In this document: positions 46,649 through 57,422 of the stretch, piece by piece
Layout of the letters: each line of letters opens with the position of its first letter
How positions within the stretch are numbered: the first letter of the stretch is position 1
Assembly (NCBI RefSeq): GCF_024323335.1
Contig: NC_066583.1
Span: 416,652,031-416,716,030, forward strand
Direction of reading: 5' to 3'
Length of the DNA stretch: 64,000 nucleotides
DNA from: Lathyrus oleraceus
Taxonomy: Eukaryota > Streptophyta > Magnoliopsida > Fabales > Fabaceae
Translations under genes and position numbers: made by a program
The notes under the pieces: model-generated
Told to the model about the DNA's origin: nothing
Seen by the model: only the letters and a program-made list of their open reading frames with translations
Database searches by the model: none

Positions 46649-48255
46649 AGCGTGCTAGGCGCCCTCTGGTAGTGGCACACCCTCAAATTTACCTTACCTC
46701 CACATCATCTTCTTGATCCTTAACTCATGAGCATTTATCCCTAACATGTCATCTCATATGCATTTGTACTTAACAATCCACAATATCCATAAACCCAAGA
46801 CATGGAGTTCATCTGTGATGCCTCAAAACCCTCTGGCCATGTTAGGGTGTGCCCAAGACACCTTAACCCTAATCTCTATATTTAAGCATCCAACAAAGCT
46901 TGGAGGATCACTCAAGTTATTTCAATCACACTCCAAACACAATTTGGATGGTGAGTCCCCTTTGAAGATGCATCAAGATTCATCTGGTCACCTAAGGACC
47001 CTAACCCTAGTTCTTGACCCTATTTGACTTGTACAAGTCATGATTCACCATGGATATTAACCATGTCATCAAGGACCCCTAAAATCCAAAGTTTATTCAT
47101 GCCCCAAACCTTTATAAACTCTTCATATGTCCATTGCCTCACCAAACCCTAATTTGTCTGACCATGGTTCTTGATGAAGCTTGTAATGCAAGAAACCATA
47201 ATTTCCCCATCCTTTAATCATTCAACATCAATTTATGTCAATTACAACCACAATTCACCATTCAAACATTCATTCAATTCATGTTACAAGTACTTGGTGT
47301 GATCATGGTTTTTGAACTTTCAAGGCATTTGATTCACCCACGAACTTGACCTAAAATCATCCCACAAAACTCCAAGCCTTGTTTTACATCATGATATGAT
47401 CATATGAGCTTCAAAAATCCACCATTGTTCCTTAAAAATCAAGGAATCACAAAATTACATTTTTAGGTCATGTTGGTTGGTCACATTTTGGCAAGAATGG
47501 CCTATGGCAAGTTCCAAAGTCCATAACATTCTCATTTCAAAAGCTTTTTAAGATCTTATTTGAGCTAAATATCCTAAATAAGTTCCCCTTCAACTTTGTT
47601 TCAAGGTCCAAGACCTAACTCATTGAGCAAGGACCTCGATGTTTGCATTGGCTAAGTTGGTCTAACATGCCTACCATATCAAGACCACTACTTTACCACA
47701 TTGCCATTTCCAAACCATAACTCCATTTGACCTAGTTCCTTTTGCATCTAATCAAGGACATGGCAAGGAACATTTGGCACAATTTCTGGACAAAATGTAC
47801 GAGCCAATTTCATTTGACCTTGGTTCAAAGATTGAGAATCATCTTGATGAGAAAACCATACCAAGTTAAGTCAGAATTTGCAGAATCATGCACCAAGCCC
47901 TCAAATCACTTTGCTATAATCCTAATGTCCCCCACACATATTTCATATGGCAGTGTGGTATGTTTCAAAGTCAATTTGGATGCCAACGACTCACAAATAA
48001 GAAAACTCCTTCCCATGTGAAAAGTAGAAATTTTCCCAAAATGGAAAAAAGTAAAATCCATAGCAGGCCATCCCTTTTCCTTTGTATGTTCCTAATAAAT
48101 TCTAAGGACCAAAACTAATTGATTTGGAGTGCAAGCAAGGTCATAACACTACCACACATGTCTCCCTATTTTCAACCTTGAGCATGCTTCGAGCCACTTC
48201 CATTTTTTGAAGAATCCTCACTTATTCTCTCTGCAAACCATCCCAACACCTTCTT

Positions 48256-48264
48256 TATAAATAG
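48256..48264 (+). promoter_or_regulatory. TATA box in unassigned LTR
   Basis: TATAAATAG followed by GGGAAGG and an A/C-rich leader. A perfect plant TATA box. Confidence 0.55.
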
Positions 48265-48928
48265 GGGAAGGTGTTCCATTCATCTTCCAAGCTTCCCAAG
48301 CCAAAAAAACTCTGCTGCAAACCAATTTGAACCTCCAAAAACATAGATACCGTTTTTAAGATTCAAACCATTTCAACTCCAAACAACTACTTATAATCCA
48401 TCTTTGAATTTCACTCAAACTTTCCCAATTCCTAACTCACCTTCCTTGCACCTCACCTGAGCTGTGTCAAGTCATCAGAACTCCATTCGGAGATCGATTC
48501 GGAATAGGTAGTTCCACTTACCCCATCATTCAAATGAGTTGCCATTCGACTCAAAATTCCTCTTTGTTCATTACCCCCATACTCTGAACTTTGATTAACC
48601 AATAACCATAATTTAATTTTTAAATTAGGTCAAAGTTGTTCATCTGGTTCGTGCAGAAATACTCCACACTCAGAGCCAATCAATGGCTCATGAGTGTGGA
48701 GGTTGACTTGTTGTTGTGTTTCCAAGTTATTTCCATGGTTAAATCTGGTTAAAAACACTTGTTTTTGAGTTTTGATTTTCAAAGGCTGGAGGTTGAAGAT
48801 GACCGTTTTTGCGCGCGCTTGAATTCAAATATTTTGGTTGTCATGTCCAATTGGCTAATTCGCGCGCGCTTTCATTTTATTTTGTTGTTTTACTATTTTA
48901 TTTGTGGGACGCATTTGCTATCATAACT

Positions 48929-48998
48929 TAGTGCTTGGCCCAGTGGGGGAGGTGGTTGATCCCCCATGACCCCAAGGTCATAGGTTCAACTCCCTGCG
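48929..48998 (+). other. tRNA-like Pol III box pair
   Basis: TGGCCCAGTGGG (48936-48947) fits the A-box consensus TRGCNNAGYNGG fully. GGTTCAACTCC (48983-48993) fits the B-box GGTTCRANNCC fully. The spacing is 47 bases start to start, near that of a tRNA gene. Between them ATGACC and GGTCAT can pair around CCAA. I cannot draw a good acceptor or T stem, so it is not called as a tRNA gene. Confidence 0.45.
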
Positions 48999-50030
48999 TA
49001 TGCAATTTGTTTTATTCTTATTTCTTTCAATTTCCATTTCATTTATTTTTACCCTCACTTATTTTAATATTCTGAAAACATCTTCAAACATGGACCCCTA
49101 ATATTTTTATCTCTACTATTTATGCTTTATTTCATGCCATTTGAATAATTTTCCATGGACTTATGGGATTTTGAATCCAATGGCTAATGAAGTCTACATT
49201 TGTCATGATATTGATTTGTTTAGGGTTGCTTGAATCTTTCATGCTTCAAACCTATTAATGGATGATCAAGTGTTCATCCATGGTACTTTGAAGCATGTAT
49301 AGGTTTCTCCTACATCAACCAACTTGGGTCATTTGACATGTAGATGAAGTCTTGCTTATACATATGCTAACTTGTGATTTCATTTGATACATATTATTTC
49401 TTTTTTTATACTAACCCCCTAACCCCTTCTGATGACTTGTCTATATTGTACACTAAGCCTTACTTTTGTATTCATATTGTACATTGATATTTATACCTTA
49501 TATTTAACATAATCACTTAAATCAAAACATTAACTTTCAACCTTGAGTTGGTATAGTCTTCCTTTTGTCAATCTATTGATAGATGGACTTGGGGTTGCAC
49601 AACTTTCATTGTTACAAATCTATTGTAAGTTGATCTTTTATTCATCTTCAATACTTTGCATCAGTGATAAGTTATCCCCTGATGCATGATATTTTGAATC
49701 TATTGACCTAAGGATAGATAATCCTCACGTGTTGGTCTTGTTCATATTACTGACTTAACTTAACTTTGCTAACTTTGATTACCACTAACCACTGTTTATT
49801 TTTTATTTACTTTTATGTCATTTACCTATAAGTACTCTGTAGCGGTAAATTCATGACCATCGAGCTATGGATAAGCTAGACGTCAATAAAACCAGAGTCG
49901 CCACCACACTTTTATTGTTTTCAAGGGAAAAGGGAAAAGTATGACCAAAACCCAAAATTTCCTGAGATTAACTGAGATTACAGGTAAGGGGGTTGGTTAC
50001 ACAAAGGGAAGGTGTTAGCACCCAAAGTGT

Positions 50031-50046
50031 CCTAGGTACTCCTAGG
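50031..50046. promoter_or_regulatory. CCTAGG-TACT-CCTAGG hairpin in Ogre C LTR
   Basis: Same 16 bases as at 19115-19130 and 19477-19492, at the same distance from the LTR end. Confidence 0.5.
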
Positions 50047-52258
50047 GAGCCCTTTTTTGTGTGCATATGTGTTTTTTACAAAATGTTCTTTGCAATAAAA
50101 TAGAGTGGAGGGATGAGAAAAGAATCCATTAATTATATTTTTGTGTTTGACAAGACCTTCAGACTTGTGCCTACGTACTAACATAAAAATGAGGGATCAA
50201 AACCTCGTAGTAAGTGGTATCAATTTCAAAATGAGTGTATTTCTTTTAACAAAGATTTAAGTTTAACAAAGGCACAAAAGGCCTAAAATGATTTGAATGA
50301 GTGTTAGTTCTTTTTTGCTTTTTGAAATTTTAAGTCAAGTATAGTTAAGTTTATTTACAAGTTTGATTAAGAAAAGGAGTTTGAAAGTGGAATGGCATAA
50401 GGCCAAAGTTTCTAATTTGCAATATGGTCTAAGTTCAGAAAACAAACACAAGCAAAGAAGATTTTGAAAGGAGGGAGAGATTTGAAATTAAAGAAGTGGG
50501 GAGGAGATGAAGATACTAATCCTAAGCACAAATTTAAAAGTTAAGAGTGTAAAACGTCTGACTAATGGGCTGCAATCCAATAGATAAGAATGTCATATAG
50601 AAACCCAAAATTCCCTTGAACTTTAGAATCAAGCAACATCAATACACATATACCAAGGTGAAAATAAAGACATCAAATAAAGATAGACACATCCAAGCTT
50701 AGTAACTCCATGATCTTATTCAAAATTTCCCATGCATCAAATGACTTCAAAGATGTCATTAGGCACAGGTTCAAAATAACAGCTTCACTATGATCATGTA
50801 ACAGATGAACTGAAATGGATCTTCAATATTGTATCATATGAATGTTCACTTCACAAGCACTTGGTTTCATGAAAGTTGGCATTGGCCAAGTCCTTTGCAT
50901 AGGGTGTGTTGCCTAAATTCTGAGTCCAATAGTCTCAGATCAAACCAACAGTCCACACAAGATGTTTTTTAGGGTTTTTGTTCTTATTATGTACTTTAAG
51001 GTCAACAGACCATACAAGCAAACAAGTATATACAAATACAATATATCACAAATTATGGCCCAAGTGGGCAAAGTGAAAATGACATTAAGTAAACAAATTT
51101 AATGGTATGAATAATGGAAAATGAATTAAAAGCTCAAAATTAAAGTGCATAAATGTAAATAGCTTGAAATTAAATGTTAGTTGTTTGTTGATTAGAAGTT
51201 AGTATTGCTTTTGCTTTGTTTTGTTTAAGTCATTCTTTGGAGAACACTCAACCCACTTATCACAAGCATGGATCCTTGAACCAAGACATATTCCAAAGGA
51301 AGGAAAAAAGGACAAGTTTTCATACAATACAATGAAAGATGGAAGACTTACAATCTCACTTACTAGAATGATATGCCTTTTGTGTCACAAATTTAGCGCT
51401 ATGTTAAGCAATCGTAATTGGACTTATGTAGAAGTCACAACTATTTGAGGTCGAGCAATAGAATTTTGGTGTTAATGCATGTTAGAGACATAGTATAATG
51501 GACTATGCTCATGAAACATACAACACACAAAAAGAATATGCAAAGTGGTGGACCTAATGCCATCCATACTCATGCTGATTTTGCAATCAACTAGCCTTAG
51601 GATATAGAGATATCATAGGTCCATGATATGAATGAGTAAAGAAGGGGAATGAGATGAAGCAGGAGGGGGAATGGATCAAACACAAATTGGTCAAAGGAGG
51701 AGTTTTACCAAATTAAGATCATCCATTCATTTTGGGAGATGGAATGTACATTCCATCAATCCCCTAAATCCAATGATCTTAATCTAACAAAGTCAAATCA
51801 ACCTTGACCAAGGCCCAACAATATAAGTCAAACTCAACAAGTCAATTAAAATGGCTCTACACAATTTATTTGGTATTTAAACAATTAAAAATAATCAAAA
51901 GATGCATTATATTAAATAATGGTTGATCAATTTCCTAAAACCTCATAAAAACACCAAAGAAATGGTCACAATATATATCATAGGTCTAAAAAGGTCAAAG
52001 GACCTTGGAGAAAAAAATTCATAATTTTTGGAAACTTAAAAGTATTTTTAAACAATTAAAAATATTCACAAAATCAATTAAATCATGAAAAATATTAATA
52101 ATGATCCAAAAAATAATTTATTTCAGAAAATGAAAGAGGAATTTATTTAAATTTTTTTGGTGAAACTCTCATATTTTTTCGATCAATATTAAAATTAATA
52201 TGAATTAATGAAAATAACGCAAATAAAATGAAAATTGGAAATTTAGAAAAAACGTGGA

Positions 52259-52300
52259 CCACTTGATCTTCCTCATTAATTGAGGTGGCAGATCAAGTGG
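52259..52300 (-). promoter_or_regulatory. Stem-loop in Ogre C LTR leader
   Basis: CCACTTGATCT and AGATCAAGTGG pair perfectly over 11 bases. CCTCA and TGAGG pair inside around TTAAT. The homologue is at 21841-21886, and a changed version is in copy B near 26190-26235. Confidence 0.6.
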
Positions 52301-52993
52301 ATCTAAACGCGCGTTCCATGATGGAGTTGAGTCAGCGCGTCACATGAGTGGTAATAAAAACCAACGCTCGTGATTAAAACAATTTGAATAGATCATGTCG
52401 CTCTGGACCATGCAAACTCACCACCGGAGCAAAACTCCGGTCACCTTCTCAGGCGAGCCTCGCCGGACTGGTCCACTCATCACTGTTACTAAAATAAAAA
52501 AGAAAGACATATTTTAAAGTAAAAATAGCACTGATCACGAATCTTGCCTCAATTCATCCTAACTCGAAGTATATTGAGAGATACATGGAGTTGAAATTTG
52601 AGGTACATGATCTGAGTTTCTTCGATTTGACCTCAAAGCAACTCAATATTCTTGCCTACATTGGTAGGACTTCAGACAACCAAGGAACCAAGATAATTAT
52701 GGGTAATTGAGTGAGAATCGAAGAGGCAAAAAATTCTGGAAAATACCTTCAATGCAATGCAGGATTCAATTGCTCTTGCTTTGATTCTTGCTTGATCTCA
52801 CTCAAGAAGCTTGCAGAAGTATATTAGAATCAACCAAAGGCTTTAGATCCCTGGAGTTTTGAATCTCAAAACAGTGAGATTCAAACTCAATTTTTAAAGA
52901 AAATTCTCAGGTTTCTCCTTTCAAATGGAAGGGTTTGGGGTATCGGATCAAAGCTGGCGCGAGGGGATCCTCATTTCTGATGCCAAAGGCCTC

Positions 52994-53001
52994 AATTTAT
53001 A
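52994..53001 (-). promoter_or_regulatory. TATA box of Ogre C LTR
   Basis: TATAAATT on the minus strand in AACTATAAATTGAGG, about 1500 bases into the LTR, homologous to the other LTR TATA boxes. Confidence 0.55.
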
Positions 53002-55059
53002 GTTGTAGCACATGTTATTTGCAACTTCAAATAAACTTCCAAATTTGGCAATGGATGATGCATGCTTGCATGGGTGTGTACAGGCCCATGAAGTCACTCT
53101 CTTAGGTCCATAATCAAGTGTGAATGAGTCTGAAAGTAACTTGGAATGCAAGGTAATCGTGTATGGCTGTTTGAAGTTTTGATTTTTCCAAATGATGATG
53201 CCATCTCCAAGATCTTGCCCGAAATGAATGAAATTGGAGTTTTTGGAAAGGTTAGATAAAGAGGAACAACTATTATGTTGGACACTTTTCCATTTGAAGC
53301 TTGTATCGTGGTGAAGTTTGAGGTGGAAGTTTGGAAATTTTAACATATCAAACTTTTTTCTAAGTGTAAAGCCATATGTTCACTTATTCCACCTTGGCTA
53401 ACTTTTTATGTGAGCTTCAAATGAGAAAAGTCCCTTCATCAAAGTTGTGGCTCTTTCAAAGTCATTTAAAATGGTCACAATTGACCTCATTTAGATTTGA
53501 TATGAAGGAGTTATGCATTTTTGAAGTTGAGCAGAATCACTTATTCAATGGTATTGGTCCAAAATGACTCTTGATTTGATTATATCACATGCTCATAAAA
53601 GTTGAATTATCTATTAATCCAAACATCAAAGTTGAAGTAGTCACCTTTGATTTGATTATGCAACTTGGAAATATTTCATCTCATAAAAATTGAGCAAGTC
53701 ATGGCCTTGGGAAGTTGACCTCCAAATTAGGGTTTAGACAAAATGACCTATAATCTTTCACCATAAAAAATGACTTTCCAAGAAAAACTAGCTCTAGACC
53801 TCAACATGAAAGTTGTTTGGAATGTCATTTAGAGTAACGTTTCTCTTGGAATCATTTTCATATGATAAAAATTGTAGGAGATAGGATCTAGGGGACCCCA
53901 GTTTTGATCAGATGAATTCCACTAGTCAACCACCCTTAACCAACTTGCTAGCTTGCAATTCTCTTGACTCTTGGAACTCATGGGAGATCAAATATGCATA
54001 AGATGATGAAATTTGAGGTGTCCCTTGAAATATTTGATCAAATGTTGAAGCAGCTTGGTGAAGAAGTTACACAAGATACCCAGATGAACTAAGGTTTCCA
54101 AGGCAAACCAATTCCAAACTTTTGATGATTTGATGATCAAAATAACATATGAAGCTTATGGGGACTCATATATGATGTCTAAAGCCATAGTGGACCATTC
54201 CTTGATTGTTCTCTTGGAAAAGAGGGTCTTAAACCTAAAATGTCAGCTTGATTGATCAAAGGTGATCATGTGCCTTACCTACAAAATAGTTGTATAAATG
54301 CAAAGACATATTTTTGGTATTTTTGGTTAGTAAATGATAAAGTACAGAGTATGATACAATCAAATGGTGCTTGGTGATCTCTCCTAATACAAACCCAATG
54401 AATGAGGGGTAAGGAGGATGCCAAGGTATGATCCCAATGCTAATGCATATGATGAGATAGCATGAGGGATCTTAGGGTCAAAATTGGGGTCTTACAGCTG
54501 CCCCTATTTAAGGACGTTCTAACCGAGGAGATGAAGGTTAAAATCTTCGTATCGACTCAGTAGAATGGGCTTAAATAACAACATATAGAAACAAATTTTT
54601 GTCCCTAAGAGACCTCATGATTCATATGATATGAATGCAAAAATAATCTCTGTGGGGAAAAATGTTGCCGTAAAGGAAAAGAAATCCAGAGAGACTGGAA
54701 GTCCGAGAGAGCACAATTCATTCCGTAAGGAAAACTCACTGGGGAGACAGAGACTCTTAGGGGAGTAAATGGTTATGGGTAGGCCAGGCTATGACTTAAA
54801 ACTACTGAGGGACACGAGGGATTTCCATGAAAATAAATCAACGGAAAGACTCAACCGGGGGGACAAAAGGAACATCTGCAGGGGAAACGGGTAAAGCAAA
54901 ACAAAGCTGAAATACTCGAACCCGGCAGGAACATCGATTCCACTACAGAAATACGCACTCAACTCAACTAGGGAAGAGAATATTTCAACACATGAGGAGT
55001 AGAAATATATTATCCACTACCATTTACTGGGTATGGGGATAACAAAATATGACATGGAG

Positions 55060-55850
55060 GACATTCGTTACCGGTCAGGGTAAACATATCAAGGATGACT
55101 CTCTAAGGGCCGCCAAGAGGTATATTCATTACCGGTTATGGGGTAAGAATAGACATGCTGGGGAAAAGTAGGAATTACAACTACCAGTTACTGGGCAAAA
55201 GACCAAAGAGAGAGAATATTCGTCACTGGTTAAAGTGAACATATCAAGCATAGACTCAAAGGAAAGAAAATTCGTCATCGGTTAAAATGAACATATCAAG
55301 GATTAACTTGCTTGGGAATGTTGAGGAGGATATCTGTCATCGGTTAAGATGAACACATCAAGGATAAACCACCTGAACAATAAGTAGGAATTACATCTAT
55401 CGAATGCTCGATAGAATACCAAAAAGAGAATATTCGTCACCGGTTAGGATGAACATATCAAGGATAGACTCAAAGGGGAGGAATAGGGATTACATCTATC
55501 AGTTACTGGATAGAAAACCAAAGAAGAGGATATTCGTCACCGATTAAAGTGAACATATCATGGATAAACTCTGCAAAGGGGAAAAAAACAGGATTTACAA
55601 CTACCGGTTATTGGGCAGAAGACCACAAAGAGAAGGAAACCCGCCATCGGTTAGGATGAACATATCAAGGATTAACTCTCTGAGGAACAAAATAGGGATT
55701 ACAACTACCTTTTTACTGGGTAGAATATCCAAGACGAGAATATCCGTCACCGGTTAGGATGAACATATCAAGGATAGACTCAAAGCAGGGGAAGAAAATA
55801 TCTGTCATCGGTTAGGATGAACATATCAAGGATATATTTCCTAGGAGACG
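55060..55850 (-). repeat. Satellite-like tandem repeats in Ogre 3' region (C)
   Basis: About nine copies of the ATGAACATATCAAGGAT unit (near 55083, 55247, 55289, 55352, 55449, 55552, 55658, 55764 and 55817), one changed to AACACATCAAGG. Copy order and spacing partly match B. Confidence 0.8.
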
Positions 55851-56284
55851 TGAAAACGAATCCGCTGGGGAGAAAAAGGGGCTACTTTTGTCGGGTATTG
55901 AGAAAGAAGTAACAAACTGTAAACTAAGAAGAATATTACTAGTTACTGGGTAATAAACTCTCAGGGGACCAAAAGCATCTGTATCGGTAAGATCTAGAAA
56001 GAAACGGTCAATCATGACTCAATCCAATGAGAATATAACACAAGGGGAATTGTTCCATCCAGATAATCAACTGGGGAGGAAGCTGAAATGATAATCATCC
56101 ACGAGGAAATATCTCAATGGGGAAAGGAGAAAGGTTAGAGTCTTTCTGCTTAGGGGGGGGGGCTGACACTCTACAATTGAAAGAGAACAGTCACACCAAA
56201 TTTGTATGGGGATAAAGTACCTCCATAGCAGAGGATCAGAATCACAAGAAACGTAATAATGCGATAAATGCGAGTTATATGAGT

Positions 56285-56310
56285 GTATATGTATATGTAT
56301 ATGTATATAT
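56285..56310. repeat. Short (GTATAT)n microsatellite
   Basis: About four units, at the place where copy B has about 17. Confidence 0.85.
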
Positions 56311-57326
56311 GATGATTATGCTGACAAAACAATCCCAAAGGATACAAGATGTCACTGGTTTGAATCATCGATACAATTCTCGGCCAATCCACTAAAGAGG
56401 GAAAAAAATGCTAAAGAAAAGATCAAACGTCTTAACGGCTCAACCCTAGCCGGGGAAGGAAGGAGAAGATTCGCTGAGGAAACTGTTATCAACCCTGCGG
56501 GGAATTTTAAGTTAACACCATATTAAATGGGAGACAATCCTGCAGGGGATAAACACAAATAGCTGCTCAGAAACCAGGATGAAATTCTGCCTGAGAATGA
56601 ATCTGATGGTGACTTGTGGGGAATCAAAGTTCTGCCAAAACCTGTTGTAATAAAGTGCCTACCACACGAGGGAGGACAATCACAAACTCAACTAGGGATA
56701 ACGGCGAATTAAATGGCTAGGGAAATCAACAAACACCAGATGATAGCATACTGTCGGGGATGAAAGAGGAAACATGCCAACTGCTTGGGGAAACCCAATA
56801 ATGCTCCACATTTAGGGCTTACCATTTTCAAACCACTGTTGATATTCCTTTTAATGAATCTGATTGCTTAAAATTAACGCTTTTATATGTTTAAGGAAAA
56901 CATGATTTTGATTAAAATTTTAATTTCAAAAAATGATCATAATAAAATTTAAATCTATTTGGCTTAATTAAATATGAATAGAAATAATTGGACAAAAGCT
57001 CAACTTTATTTAATAGAATGGTAGTCTGTAAATGACAAGACTCCATAGATCCTTACAAAAGTTTGAAAAATGGTAATTTACTTGGAAAAGGGCTACATTG
57101 AATACAATGGTCACTTAATCCTTCTACCGTCTCTTAATATCCGATGTGCTCTCAACTTCTACTGGGGATCAAAATTGGACAATATGCTCAAGAATGTCTA
57201 CAAAATCTGAAGATCGGCAGGATGCAGTTACTTGCCATGATCCTTAATTTTTGCATAAATTGACCCAACGTGGGGTACTCAATTTATCGGGATAAACTTT
57301 TCTGTTTTAAGTCTCTAACTTTTTCC

Positions 57327-57403
57327 TGGACCGCCCTTTCAGGTTTTCAATCTACCGAGACGCTCATTTTTGCCTAAGCCGCCCTTTCGGGTTTTCAACT
57401 TAG
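57327..57403 (-). promoter_or_regulatory. Tandem GAAA-loop hairpins after pol (C)
   Basis: Hairpin 1 (57403-57374) is identical to A: CTAAGTT/GGCTTAG, GAAAA/C, CCC-GAAA-GGG. Hairpin 2 (57354-57327) has TAGATT/GGTCCA with one mismatch and tip CCT-GAAA-GGG. Hairpin 1 starts 19 bases after the pol stop at 57423. Confidence 0.7.
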
Positions 57404-57422
57404 CGATCCGTTCTTTTCTTTT

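Larger units (their letters stand above)
46649..49837 (+). mobile_element. LTR-like sequence of unassigned Tat-type family
   Basis: Non-coding, plus orientation by its TATA box (48256-48264). The U3-like text (short GGTCA and CCATAAC phrases) and the leader-like text after the TATA box resemble the style of Ogre LTRs, but I cannot align it with them. A possible LTR start, TGTGATGCCTCAAAACCC, lies at 46814. It carries a tRNA-like box pair at 48936-48993. It is cut at 49838 by the LTR of copy C. Open frames at 46746-47027 and 47742-48118 lack any coding sign. Confidence 0.45.
49838..54496 (-). mobile_element. Ogre C 3' LTR, complete
   Basis: 4659 bases, minus TGTAAGACCCCAATTTTGAC at 54496 to TTTACCGCTACA at 49838. 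Preceded by TTAAATAGGGGCAGC (primer tract). TATA box at 52994-53001, leader stem-loop at 52259-52300, CCTAGG hairpin at 50031-50046. Used here as the reference for the other LTR copies. Non-coding. Confidence 0.9.
54497..57326 (-). other. Ogre C 3' region between pol and LTR
   Basis: Non-coding, about 2.8 kb, similar in length to A and B. Contains the repeat block (55060-55850), a short hexamer microsatellite (56285-56310) and A/G-rich text with many GGGGAA runs. Confidence 0.7.

Noticed and set aside
46649..46690. Primer binding site after the LTR end at 46648
   Set aside because: No TGG-starting match to a tRNA end that I can defend; the LTR may be solo or joined here by rearrangement.
46746..48118. 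Possible host gene fragments in the unassigned region
   Set aside because: Frames of 76-93 codons only, no conserved motif, no exon-intron pattern, and the surrounding text looks like LTR U3.
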